Below, one piece after another: positions 21,765 through 32,634 of a stretch of DNA of 64,000 nt. Made by a program: the position numbers and the translations under genes. The stretch spans positions 496,001 through 560,000 of the forward strand of contig OY978100.1 of assembly GCA_963854735.1 (NCBI GenBank), read 5' to 3'. The first letter of the stretch is position 1. Every line of letters starts with the position of its first letter. The notes below the pieces were generated by a model that saw only the letters and a program-made list of their open reading frames with translations, searched no databases and was not told where the DNA came from. The stretch comes from Marvania coccoides. Its lineage: Eukaryota; Chlorophyta; Trebouxiophyceae; Chlorellales; Chlorellaceae.

Positions 21765-23661
21765 TTAGTCCATGTCCATGCCCCCCAGCCGCCCGGCCCA
21801 CCACGTGTCCCCCAGCACCGCCTCCGTGTACTGCGACTCCATCTTCATGGCCAAGTTTTTCACCGCCTGGTGCTCTGGCTGGAGCGACTGGATGCCCTTC
21901 ACCAGAGTGTTCAAAAACTGGCGCCAGGCGGAATGGAACGCCTTGTCCATCTCTTCTGCTTCAAAAAATCCCCTTCTCTTCCTTCCCGACATCAAAATCG
22001 GGCCAGTAACTCCCTGCATCTCGAGATCCATCTCGTCTTCATCTTCGCCTTTCTCCAGGTCCACAGGCTCCTCCTCGCCGCGCGCGGCGATGCACGCCAG
22101 CGCCGACGGCCACAGCAGCATGTCGCACACCTGCAGCAGCACCTCTATGTCGCCCATGGTGTACACAGCAGCAGCCCCGGAGCCGCCCGCGGCTTTGCTC
22201 TTTTCCGCCGCCTTTGCCGCGGAACTGGCGTTACTCAGCAGCGCCTTGGGGTTCTGGAACCACGGCTGCTTCTGAAGGACCTTGGCTGGGTCGGGAAGCT
22301 CCCCTCGTTTGGGCGCCACAGCCGAGGGCTTGGCGGCTTTCCCTGGCAGGGAGCGCTCCACCAAGAAGCACCCCGCAAAGAGCTGCAGCTCCCCCGCGCG
22401 GGGGCAATCTGCAGGCAGCACGTTTTGAATCACCCTCAGGCGCGCCCGGGAGGTCGGTCCCAACCCCGCCACGCGCTCTGCCAGCTGCGGCAGCCGGCGC
22501 CGCCGCCAGTCCTCGTCAGGTATCGCGTTTAACAGCGCTGCCGCGGCGTGCTGGACGTCAGGAAGCAGCTGCAAGGACGCTGGGTCAATTCCCAGGTGCA
22601 GCGCCCCCACCACCAGCTCCATGATTGCAGCAGGCTCCAGCACAGCAGCAGCAACAGCCACTGCCCCGACGCGCGCGCAATGTCTGCACACCGCCGCCGC
22701 CAGCTGCAGCAGCAGCTTCACGGTTTGAACGCGCACGCCCTTCGCCACCTCGGGCTCGGGCTGAGACCCCGCTTGAGCTGCTGCGTCAGCTGCTGCCGCC
22801 GCGCCTGCCGCAGCCTGAGCCGCTGTCGACTCCTTCAAAGGGTCGAATCCATTGGTTTTGAGGGCTTCCAGGATGGCGGTTAGCGTGGGCACCGCCTGGG
22901 GGCTCACCGCCACCAGCTGCTGCCCCGCAGGGGGCAGCTGCAGCCCAAAAACGGGGACACCAGCGTCAAGAGGTAATGCCGCGTCCCCAGGCTCCCCCAG
23001 GGCGTACAGTAGCGTGCGGAACGCCGCCCCCGAGAGCTTCAGGTCTGCAGAGTGCGCTGTCAGCGAGAACAGCGCTTCTACGGTCGCATCGCTGCAGCTT
23101 TGTTCCGCTGCTACTTTGCACGCGGCAAAGCCCGACAGCACCGCTTCCCGGAACGCAGCTGCCTCGAAGCGCTCGTCAATGTCTCCCTCATCCATGGGGC
23201 CGCGGTCCCGCAGGCCGCAGCTAGCTAGAGTTTGAATCGCAGCGTCAGCAAACGCAGGGGCCACGATGAGGGGGAGCTCGGCGGCGGTGGCTGGGAACAG
23301 CACCTGCTCGCTGTCCACCACGTCGTCGAAGGAGTGACACAGGTCGAACTGTTTCCGCAGCGCTTTCAGACTTTCTTCCAGCGCGTCTGCTTCTGCCATG
23401 GCTTGAGTGTCGCCTTCCTGCACACTGCTCTGGTGCCCCTCATTGGCCAGCTCAGCGGCCAGCGCCTCGCGCTGCTCCTGCTCAGCCTGCTCCTTTGCAC
23501 GCCGCTCCGCCCTTTTGGCAGCCATAATTTCGAGGGCAGAGACCAGGTCGCCCGCCCTTCAAAAAAAAAGATGGAGAGAAAAAAGTTGGTTGGTGTTGGT
23601 GACGGAGATTGATGCGCCGCCTAGCCAGATGAGGTTGAATTCACGCCAAAACGACTCACAT
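21765..23661 (-). CDS. Unknown alanine-rich helical protein
   Basis: One long exon (23556-21765) encodes about 597 residues. Two starts are possible: ATG at 23525, or a start codon split by an intron, with A and T at 23661-23660 before a GTGAGT donor and the G at 23556 after an acceptor; the latter adds MAGDLVSALEI, which reads as coding. The protein begins with a charged helix (KRAERRAKEQAEQEQREALAAELANEG), then LRKQFDLCHSFDDVVDSEQVLFP, then mostly alpha-helical repeats with alanine-rich linkers, and a conserved-looking C-terminus (WRQFLNTLVKGIQSLQPEHQ). Loose resemblance to CANIN/SMC5-6-associated proteins was considered, but I cannot support it. No membrane segment. Function unknown. Confidence 0.7.
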
Positions 23662-25603
23662 TTCCTTCGAAGTGGCCAATTTCCCTTGAAAAAAAACAGA
23701 TCTTTTGTAAATTGATTGTAAAAAACGCTGTTTACAATGACTGTGGCACACTGCACTCGAAATTTAAAGGCGCAGAATTGGAGATGTGGTGGAAATCAGC
23801 TTTGAAGATAAATGAAACGAATAGTTTTAAAATTGAAATGTCGTTCAAATCTGAAGAGCGCTGATTCAGCGTTAACAGCCTGAAAACGCAGAACAATGAC
23901 GTGCTCGCTCTAAAAATACTGTTTTAAATTGCAAAAGTGTGAGGGGACGGAGCATTTTCACAGGGAAAAAACAGCCCCCTGCTTTCTCACTGCTGCGTCT
24001 TGTATTAGCTATTTTCACCAGCTGATTTGCATATCACTAAATTCAGTGGAAGGAAAAATATATGCAAGGAGACAAAATGACGTTGACTCAATTTTGTTTT
24101 CAGTAAGAGGGAAATGAAAAAGGAAATGGCGATACATTGAAAAAGACTGACAAAAGCCTTTGTTCTTCTTCGAGAAGAAATGTTGTTTAAACAATTCAGT
24201 CATTCCGGCCTGGTGATGAGACCAGCTCGACACGAGGGTATGCAGCTATGGACAGCTTTACCGTGTCGTATGATGTGAGGTAAAAATATATATGCTCGAT
24301 TTTTTCGAGATTATCCGGAATGTTTAATATCGATGACTGCATTTCAACAAGCAGGCATGTGAATACATTTCAATTTGGTGCTTAATGTACTTCGAAAACT
24401 TCGATTTTATTCTTTCGAAAATTGAACACCTCAAATATAAGATTTTTTATTTTAAGACTACAATCAATTTATTCTCCATCCAAACAGTTCTTTTAGAGTC
24501 TTATCTCTCGAGATAAAATTAATAAGTACCGTCCCGCGTCCTATTCACAAATCCGCTTTCGTTGTTAGGGGACCAAATTGGAGTGAACTGCATCTAGAAT
24601 GGCGTACACTCTCTCTTGCACCCCATTACAAGACATAATTATTATTGCAGTGGCATTGCAGGTCCTAGTGTTGGCAGCATTCCTTCGGAGCGTCATCCCG
24701 GTGCCCCCGACAGTTCCAGCATTGCTGCTGTGCAACTGCTGCTGCAGCTGCTTACCGACCCAAGCTGGTGGCCAGCACACGTCTCTTGCGATTTTTAAAT
24801 TGTTTGATAAAGGTCTCCTTCTATCATAGGGGTCTACCGCCATGATCAATCTGATTTTTCTCTCTCTTGCACGGCGCTGCGGCTCTCGCTCTGCAAACAC
24901 AATATGCCTTACAATGACGCTAGTATTGATTGTGATGGAGTACACAGTTTAGAAATCTAGAAACGAAAAGAAGGGGGGGATTGCAAGGGGGGAAGTTGCA
25001 AAGAAAGAAAAAAAAATGGAGGAGTGCTGAGATATCCGCACGTGGACGTTGCCAGTGCATTACTACTTTTCATTGCAGAACGGTACCGGGTTTCAAAAAA
25101 AATCAAGAACTGGACAAATATCGCAGACAGAAAAGAACACTGTCAGGCGATGAAATCCTTCATCCACCATTGTTGGGGGGGCAAAAGAAGGGGAAAGGAA
25201 GAACAAGGAGGGAAAAAGGAAAGACAGCAAAAGAAATCGAATCGATTCATTTACTCATTAGGTAAAAAACAGGGGAATTCACGCAAATTGGCGTTCAAAC
25301 AAACGCTGACGTTGTTTATAATTATTGTTATACTATCAATGTTCTCATTAGGTAGAAAAAAGGTAAATTCACACAAATTGGCGATTAAACAAACGCTGGC
25401 GTTGTTAATAATTATTGTTGTATACTATCAATGTTCCTACATGGCAGGCGTGCAGGAAACACACCATGTATCGATATGCATTTATGCTGTGCATGACCAC
25501 ACAAAGTAATTATAAAGTGCGGCCTTGTATCATCAATATTTCAAGGCGTTCAGGCCTCATCATCGTCCAAAATATTTGGGACAACCTCGCTATTTTCTCA
25601 ATA
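23662..25603. other. Long AT-rich intergenic region
   Basis: About 1.9 kb, the longest gene-free stretch here. It contains a 90-bp tandem duplication (25255-25436) and a locally GC-rich patch near 24600-24900 with a 76-codon frame (MAYTLSCTPLQDIIII...) that I cannot support as a gene. Palindromic CTCGATTTTTTCGAG lies at about 24295-24309. No tRNA or known mobile element was recognised. Confidence 0.4.
25255..25436. repeat. 90-bp tandem duplication, two diverged copies
   Basis: Copy 1 (25255-25344) and copy 2 (25345-25436) both begin TCATTAGGTA and end TACTATCAATGTTC, with about 88 percent identity by eye. The second copy has two extra bases (TGTATAC for TATAC). The period is a multiple of three and the frame is open across both copies, but no protein family is evident. 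Confidence 0.8.
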
Positions 25604-27524
25604 TTAAGCCTTATCCACCGACTCTCCCTCGGAAGATGTGGAGGTAGTGGACACCATGCATACCTCCTCCTCCGTCTGGCACTCCTCCGCCTCCACCAGC
25701 TCGCAGGCGTTGGGCGGCGGTGGCGGGGCAGTTATATCGAATTTCCCGGGGCCGCACTCGACGTAGTGGGTGTGCAGCAGCTCGTGCGCCTTCTCCCCGC
25801 ACGGCTCCCCCAGGTAGCGCGCGTAGATCTCGGTCACGATGGGATTTTCATGGGAGCGCCTCACCACTGTTCGCTCATCGACATCGTAGATTGCCGCTTG
25901 ACGCTTCTTCAGCACCTCCTTGTCTTTGGAGCGCGGCTGCCCTCCACCGCCGATGCACCCCCCTGGGCAGGCCATCACCTCCACAAAGTGGTAGTTGTGC
26001 GTTCCCTCCGCCACTGCCTTGAGCAGCTTTTTGGCGTTGCCCAGGCCGTTGGCCACCGCCACGTTGACCGCCACGGGCTCTGCGTTGTGCAGTGGTCCCT
26101 CAGGGTTGGCGGGGATGGTCACGGTCGCCTCTTTGATGCCTTCCAGCCCGCGAACCTCCTCGTACACCGGACGCCCCTCCATCCTCTGCCCGCCAGCGAT
26201 TTCCACCACAGTGCGCAGCGCAGCTTCCATCACGCCGCCGGTAGTGCCGAAGATGGCGGCGGCGCCGGATCCCATGCCCATGAAATCGTCGAAATGCGCA
26301 TCGGGCAGGGAGGCAAAGTCAATTGAGTTGGCTTTGATGAGGTCGGAGACATCCTTGGTGGTGAGCACGTGGTCGATCTCACGCGCGCCCGAAGGAGTCT
26401 GGAACATGATGCGGTCCGCCTCGCCCTGCTTGCGTACGCAGGGCATTATGGAGACCATGGAGATGTCGGTGTCGGGGATGCCCAGCTTCTCGGAGAAAAT
26501 CTCCTTGATCAGCGCGCCCTCCATCTGTATTGGGAAGGGAAGGGGGGGGGGGGATCGAAGCGGTCAGAAGAATAAAATTGCTAAAAAGATAATAAAACGT
26601 AAGAAAGGGGGAAGTTCAACAGATAAAACTTGTGGGAAAGGGAAAATGAGCGGGGGAGGGGGGGGGGGGGTATAACTAAAATAGGAGTAAATCAAAGGCT
26701 GGTTAAATCTCACAATGTGTGGGCTCTTGGCGGAGGACAGGTGGGGGATGATCTCTGGGTTGCACTTCTCCACGAACTCAATCCACCCAGGGCAGCAGCT
26801 GGTCATCATAGGCAGCACACCGCCGTCCCGCAGACGGTGCAGCAGCTCGGTGCCCTCCTCCATGATGGTGAAGTCGGCGCCGGCCAGCACGTCGAACACG
26901 TAGTCGAAGCCCAGCAGGCGCAGCGCGCTGACGAGCTTTCCTGTGGCGGCGGTGCCCACGGGGAGGCCCAGCTCCTCGCCAATGGCCACGCGCACGGCGG
27001 GGGCCACCTGCGCGATGACAACCTTCTTCTTGGTGGCTGCAGGTGTGGGGCGAACATTCGATGGTTTAGGTCGGAGATTGCGGGGGCGGGGGGGGAGGGC
27101 GCGGGTAACATAAAAATAATAAGATAGGCGAGAAAGGGGAAGGGGGTTTCTCACCGATTTCGTTCAACACGAGCTCCACGTGGTTTACTTCAGCGGGTTT
27201 GGCTTCTTTGGCAGGCGGCTGGGGCGCGGCTTGGCCCTCCAAAAAGGCAGTGGGGGCGCAGCAGAACGACGGGCGGCCTGGTAATAGAAGAACAGCAATA
27301 GAATAAAGGAAGAAAGACGGTACAATATTGGGAAGAGAAAAATAGTGGTCTTTTGGGGCAAATTCCATCAAATACGGCTCCGGCTGCTTACCTGGCATGC
27401 GTCGCAGGCGAGGGGCAGCCAAGCAGTGAGCACGATTGCCGGCATGCACTGCTGCACGGGCCAGCTGCACCTTGGTGGTCATTGTTGTGCACTGCATCAG
27501 TAGTGCGGTGCCGTATGGTATCAA
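25604..27524 (-). CDS. HYDA: [FeFe]-hydrogenase (algal HydA type)
   Basis: Four exons, 27524-27392, 27277-27155, 27036-26714 and 26524-25604, give 499 residues. The enzyme reduces protons to H2 with electrons from photosystem I-linked ferredoxin in the anoxic chloroplast. All three H-cluster motifs are present: TSCCPGW, MPCVRKQGEADR and VMACPGGCIGGGGQP, supplying the four cysteine ligands. Like the Chlamydomonas enzymes it lacks an N-terminal ferredoxin-like Fe-S domain; the first 85 residues are a basic Ala/Arg-rich transit peptide plus linker. It lacks the long insert that Chlamydomonas HydA carries before AVANGLGNAKKL. After HTHYVECGPGKF it has an extra acidic tail of about 45 residues with four cysteines in all. 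The start could also be one of the in-frame ATGs at 27497 or 27482. Specialised maturases are not in this window. Confidence 0.96.
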
Positions 27525-28044
27525 AACAAGGTAATGTCGCCCAAGATGAATGGAGAATGGAAACCCGGGGCTGGCGATTGATTTTGTGATTTGATGGGGT
27601 AGATTTCGGTATTGTCGCTCACAACTTGTTAGTCTCAGTTCAATAATACTGCGGGAAGCGCGACCGCGAGCGATTCTTCGTCCTCGTTATGTTCGCGCTT
27701 TTTTTTGGAGACGTGACGCGGCATCATTCAAACTGGGATTGAGCTGTCGGCTGGTTTTTCAAAGAAAAACTGCTGGCCAGGATGTTTCTCCGTAATTGTG
27801 GGGCCCAGATAGGTGGGGCAGGCGTAAGACGAGATGCGACAACGTGCTGCGGCGCTCCTGCAGCAAATACAAAAGGGTCTGGGAATTTACAAGTACAAAA
27901 GGTACTCTTGAAGAGAAATAAATGGCGGGCGTTGACTTTTCCCCCGGCCTTGTAAAGAGAGAGGGAGACTCCAAGGAGTCAAACTTACTTCAGCTTTAAT
28001 TACGTTTTTATTTCCTCTTTTCACCAACCCAACAGTCAATCACA
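27525..28044. other. Divergent intergenic region upstream of hydrogenase
   Basis: About 520 bases between hydrogenase (-) and the first KKDQK gene (+), probably both promoters. Anaerobic control of hydrogenase in algae acts through GTAC copper-response motifs in Chlamydomonas; I see GTAC at about 27900 (AGGTACTC) and 27891 (AAGTACAA), but such 4-mers are common, so this is weak. Confidence 0.35.
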
Positions 28045-28487
28045 ATGGTAAGTGCATTCCCATTCATGCTTCCTTCAATAATTCAAAGTATGTGGGCCAG
28101 GTTTACATGTCTGCAACAGCAAAAGCATCGATCTTTGTTATTTTTTACCAACCACCTCTCGTCTCGCGTCTCACCTTCTCCTTGCGTTCTCCCGTGTACA
28201 CAGGCCAACAAGAAGGACCAGAAGACCACCGCCACCGCCTCTGAGGGTGGCAAGAAGGTGCGGAGATTTACACGAGAAATGCCACCTCACATTTTCTCTC
28301 CTTCTCGGCCTCTCGTTTGACCTTGATCTAATCCAAGCTCAGATCCCCAAACCTGCTGCCTAAATCCTTGCATTTTCTTATGATTATGCAGGATACCACC
28401 CCCCAGGCCTCCCCTGCTGCCGCCAAGACCCAGGCTGCTTCACCTGCTGCTGAGAAGAAGGCAGCTGGCAAGGCCAAGAAGAAGTAG
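28045..28487 (+). CDS. Small Lys/Ala-rich protein, KKDQK paralogue 1
   Basis: Three exons: 28045-28047 (only ATG), 28204-28257 and 28392-28487, giving 50 residues. The intron starts directly after the start codon (ATG/GTAAGT). The protein is Lys, Ala, Thr and Pro-rich, starting MANKKDQKTTATASEGGKK and ending GKAKKK; it has no hydrophobic segment and is likely disordered. It shares exon layout, the start MAxKKDQK and the KAxKKK end with the gene at 29138, so the two are tandem duplicates. I do not recognise a family. The basic composition would suit nucleic-acid or ribosome association, but that is a guess. TGTAA is at 28675. Confidence 0.65.
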
Positions 28488-28674
28488 TCCCGCTCTCCCA
28501 AGCGCGGCGCTTCTTGGAGAATGGCATGTGTGTGGACCTCTGGGGCGCAACTGGCGCCTGTTGCGGCGGCGGAAAAGGCTGAAATGAGCCTCTTTATTGT
28601 CTGCACATCGGCATGTGTTGTCCCTTCTGAGCTCTAGGAACCCACCCGCTATTTTTCCCGCCATTTTATTATAA

Positions 28675-28679
28675 TGTAA
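28675..28679 (+). terminator. TGTAA polyadenylation signal, KKDQK gene 1
   Basis: TGTAA about 190 nt after the stop and just before the G-rich tract at 28723. Confidence 0.5.
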
Positions 28680-28722
28680 AGCTTCAATATGCTATTCTCG
28701 TCATGCCAGCCAGTTTTTTTTT

Positions 28723-28752
28723 GGGGGGGGGGGGTGGGTGGGTGGGGGTGGG
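28723..28752 (+). repeat. G-run with quadruplex-forming pattern
   Basis: A stretch of 12 or more G followed by TGGG units (GGGTGGGTGGGGGTGGG), preceded by a T run. It meets the four-G-run rule for a quadruplex. It lies just after the TGTAA at 28675, where it could pause polymerase and help 3'-end formation; that role is inference. Confidence 0.6.
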
Positions 28753-29137
28753 TAGACTGGACCGCCGCCTTCTGCAAAAATGGAAAAGCAATCTCACCAG
28801 CAATCCACATTTAAACCTGATGCTGTAATAAATATGCTGTGCTTTAAGTGTAGTGCACTCTCTCCGGTTTAAGGCAGGTGAAACAAAAAGCGATGAGAGA
28901 CGCCGTGTTTGAAATCATTATTTGATGCGTCTACAGCGGTGTAGATAGATTTAGAAATTTGGCTTCACCCCTTGTTAATTTCCGCTGCTAAGCTTCCCCT
29001 TTTGCCAGGCTAATTTTCTTCTTTAAAAAAGAAAGGGTTGACCGAGCAGAGACTTTCAATGCTGCAGCACCCATTATCTTATCAAAATTCTAAAGTTTTA
29101 GCTCTTTTATCCCTATAAACCTACCTACCAACATAAA

Positions 29138-29559
29138 ATGGTGAGCGCCATCTGTCTATCTCTTCTGAAAACAAAACTAAATTTTAATGACCGGCGATGG
29201 TCAACCACCAGCCGTTTTAATTTCTGCCTCCTCAACTCCCGTTTATCCATTCTCATTTAAACGCTGCGCAGGCCGGCAAGAAAGACCAGAAGAACGCCCC
29301 CGCCGCTGATGCCGGCAAGAAGGTAGGTGGTCGACACAAAATTTGGCTTGCCTTTTGATGCGCGTTCAAACTCTTTCTCAAGCCCTTGACCTGCATAATC
29401 AGTGCTAAAATTCACTTTAAATTCAATCTATCTAAAATCCTTCTCGATCTCGTTCTCCTCATTTTGCAGGCGGACAAGAACGCCACCGCCACCGCCCCCA
29501 AGCCCGCGGACCCTGCTGAGGCGCCCGCCGCCAAGGCTGGCAAGTCCAAGAAAAAGTAA
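29138..29559 (+). CDS. Small Lys/Ala-rich protein, KKDQK paralogue 2
   Basis: Three exons: 29138-29140 (only ATG, donor GTGAGC), 29272-29322 and 29470-29559, giving 47 residues. The protein starts MAGKKDQKNAPAADAGKK and ends AGKSKKK. Introns interrupt at the same points as in the gene at 28045: after Met1 and after the first GGKK/AGKK. The duplicates have diverged in the Ala/Pro-rich middle, consistent with a disordered linker under weak constraint. TGTAA is at 29731. Function unknown. Confidence 0.65.
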
Positions 29560-30287
29560 TGCAGCTTGCTAACTGGTGGTTGGGGGTCTAGATTTTGGTG
29601 GTGCAGCAGGGGGAAAGAAAAAAAAACGACGTAGCAATGACGGCAACTTGCTGGTGAATCTGTGATGGTGCTTATTGTTGTTAAGGGCTCTGTGTTCAAT
29701 TTTATCTGTCTTAGATTAGATTAGATAAGATGTAAATTATTCCATTACTACAATTAATTGAAGAGGAGCTGGGCGAGAGCAAAGAATAAGAGTAAATTAG
29801 TTAGATTATACGACGGCCACTAGATGGGAGCAATTCAGTATTAATTGCAGGAAATTTCATTAACTGCATTCAACAGGTACATTCAAATGGATTGGTCGCT
29901 TTTGATCGGGCTGCAACCCCAGCAACAACTCGCCGAGCTTGGAAAAGACAGACGAGATTTTTTTTTGAATCTTCGAACATCTTGAACCACCGAACCGTGT
30001 TATTAAACTTCTCCATCCTAAAACCCCTGCTTTCGTTATTTATTTATTCATTACAGACGTTGCCCAGCAGAAGCGGTTTTGTGGTCGCAAGTTTTGTGGT
30101 TGCAATTTGAGAGAGATTTTTGCTCACTCGTTTAGCCACCGAATCAAAGAACCAAAGCTCGCTGTGTTGCCGAAACCCACTGAAGTATCAATTGAATTGT
30201 GTGGAATATTGCAGTAAAGGCCACAACGAACGCGCTTTGTTTTTTTACTAGTTTAGTCCCCACCGCTACCACCTTTGACAATCTGCA
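29560..30287. other. Intergenic region
   Basis: AT-rich sequence containing the 3' UTR of KKDQK gene 2 (TGTAA 29731-29735 preceded by TTAGATTAGATTAGAT repeats) and the promoter of the CAP gene. No other gene supported. Confidence 0.4.
29731..29735 (+). terminator. TGTAA polyadenylation signal, KKDQK gene 2
   Basis: TGTAA about 170 nt after the stop, at a spacing close to that of its paralogue. Confidence 0.5.
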
Positions 30288-31346
30288 ATGCTGGCCTCCT
30301 GTTTGCATAGCATGCTGGCATCAATTTTCTTTCTGTGGACCGCGCTGCTGCTTCCACATGCAAGGGCACAGACGATTGTTCCTGACAGCCAAGCCGACAT
30401 CGACTTTATTTTGAATGCACACAATGCCAGGCGTGCGCTGCACGGCTCCCCTGCCCTCACCTGGTCGCCTTCCTTGACCCAGGATGCCGCTGCCTGGGCC
30501 TCTGGCTGCTTGTATCAGCACGCGATTCAAAGCACACAAGGTGAAAACCTGGCTGCACGCTATGTGAGTTCAATCCCCCCCCCCTCAATTTTTCATGTGC
30601 ATTTTCGCTGCTTCAAGGTATTGAACATGACGTAATATTATTTTGCTTTCTTTTTACTATTTGTCGTGCAGATATTCCCTAATCCTGACTCTGCAGCGGC
30701 CAGTGCCTACAATGTCTCCATCACCGGCTGGTACGACGAAGAAATTGGGTTCTACAACTACAAAGACCCGGCAATCTCCGTCAGCGACCCTGACAAGGCG
30801 AAGCAGGTGGGCCACTTCACGCAAGTGGTGTGGAAAGCAACGACGCAAGTTGGGTGCGCCCGCGCTCGGTGCACGGCCAACAGCCCTTGGAGTCCAGACC
30901 CCAACGCGGAAGTGTGGTACTACACAGTGTGCCGGTACAGCAAACCTGGAAACGTCCAAGTGAGCGGCGTGTCAAACCCGTACGTCCAATACTTGGACAA
31001 TGTATTGCCGCTTGGCACTGAGTAAGTGCATTCCCTTTTGTTTGGAAGCAAACCCAACCGGAGCCAGCTCAAAAGCCGGTGGAAAAGAAACCCGCGGCAG
31101 GTTTTTTGCTTTTTTAAGTTTCCTTCCTATCAAATCAACCGCTTTTTACATCTGGTAACATATCGCTGAATTTGGCCGCGCAGTTCTTCCCCATCCACCA
31201 GTCCAACGCCTTCCAGTCCCAGCATCCCATCGCGCACCGGCTATTCTACCCCTTCGCCAAACAGCATTCCTTCTGGTAGCACCAGTAGAACGATGTTCGT
31301 GTTGCCGTATGTTTCAATGGTTTTACTAGCACTGCTTTGGTGTTGA
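30288..31346 (+). CDS. CAP/PR-1 (SCP/TAPS) secreted protein with GPI-like tail
   Basis: Three exons, 30288-30563, 30672-31021 and 31184-31346, give 262 residues. Residues 1-28 are a signal peptide ending ARAQ; an alternative Met at residue 9 would shorten it. The CAP domain follows (about 35-200): HNARRALHGSPALTWSPSL, WASGC, GENLAARY, KQVGHFTQVVWKATTQVGCARA and WYYTVCRYSKPGN. These include the family HNxxR, GHFTQVVW and YxxCxY signatures and conserved cysteines. Exon 3 adds a Ser/Pro/Thr-rich linker and a hydrophobic C-terminus (MFVLPYVSMVLLALLWC), preceded by SGSTSR, which looks like a GPI-attachment signal. So a cell-wall or surface protein is likely. Target of the CAP domain is unknown. 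Confidence 0.92.
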
Positions 31347-32634
31347 TTGCAATGCAAAAGTATCCCCTGCAGTTCACCTGGTTAAACTATGCAGAAAATA
31401 TGAATACGTACATACATATAGGAGTATATGAAAAAATATAGGAGAAATACTGGGCATATGAAACATACATATTTTTTTGATATGGTAAAACTACAGAATT
31501 TGAAATCCGCACAAAAGGGTAGCAGACTGCCAAGCCGGCCGCCAAGAAGTGAGCTTCTGAAACGATGCTAGCTTTATAGGAGGGCATACATGTATGGCTT
31601 CTACGATTGGATGCTGGCCATGGCTCATTATTTTGGGGTGCAGCGAGCGACCAGGGTGGTTAATCGCCGCACGCTCGTACGAGGGGCCCTGCTTCTATGC
31701 TAAGTTCCCAATATATATTATAAGAAAATATGAATATACCTTGAAACCGTAGAAACCAAGTGGTTATCGTCTCTGATGCACAGAAAGACCACAGAAAGAA
31801 AGTGGCGGCGTTTTACGTCGGGCTTCGGCTGAAAAAGATGGTAGAGCTCCATTTTACAAAAAAACATAGTAATATTGCCAATCCAGTGGATCTACGTGGC
31901 AGCCAGGGGAACGGGCGGGCATTTACCAAAGGCATTATTATAAGTCGATCTAAATCTCTCCCCAAGTTCAAGATAAAGCAAACAAAAATACGAAATGGCC
32001 GAAGAAAGAAGGGCATGGTCTTTGGATATCGTTTTGGGCTTCCTCAACATCGCCCACGCCTCGCACGTTCTGAAACTACGCCAGAGCTGGAAGGCGTCGC
32101 TGCAGCTTCGGATCGACGCTGGGCTTGAATATAATGTCGAAAAAAACGCAACGAAGCCCTATGCAGGAATCCGGATGCTGGTACATAACTTACTCTTCAA
32201 CCCCCAAAATTCACGTTCCAAGACTACTCCAGCGTCAAGTTTCTTTTGAACTGGCACTGCTGAACAATTGAGCCGTTACGCTCCATTATCACAAGTCTAA
32301 AGATTGCCCTTTAGTGTTGTGGTATTGATTCACAACAACAGTCCAGCGACAACAGCTGCCCAAGAATTTTGAATGACGCTTCAACAAAAAAAACAATTAT
32401 CTACCCACGACGCTTCTCATTCTCGCATTTTTGCACCCGCATGTTTATTCAATTGTCTAAACCATTTTTAGGAGGATAGTCGACATGAAGCTAGCCTATT
32501 CCCGCACCTTTTTACGCCCTATTGGCTTCAATTTGCAACAAAATTAAAACGACACCTCCTCCTCGCCCTTTATATTTTATCCAGAACAACAGAACTACCT
32601 CCTCGGCAAGCGCATTTTGCCCACTACGCTTGAA
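31347..32634. other. Long AT-rich intergenic region
   Basis: About 1.3 kb with no supported gene. Frames at 31760-32128 and 31995-32249 are lysine- or leucine-rich with no family match and normal stop density around them. A 5' UTR exon of the ATG1-type gene may begin after an acceptor-like CCAG at 32580-32583. Confidence 0.4.

Larger units (their letters stand above)
28488..29137. other. Intergenic region with G-rich tract
   Basis: Holds the 3' UTR of the first KKDQK gene, a TGTAA at 28675-28679, a 13-nt palindrome AAGCGCGGCGCTT near 28500, and a strong G-quadruplex-type run at 28723-28752. The right part is the promoter and 5' UTR of the second paralogue. Confidence 0.45.

Noticed and set aside
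24565..24945. Open frames on both strands in the locally GC-rich patch
   Set aside because: No conserved motif, low-complexity Cys/Leu segments, no clear exon partners.
31760..32249. Two overlapping open frames in the gap before the ATG1-type gene
   Set aside because: Lys-rich or Leu-rich without family signals; surrounding sequence looks intergenic.
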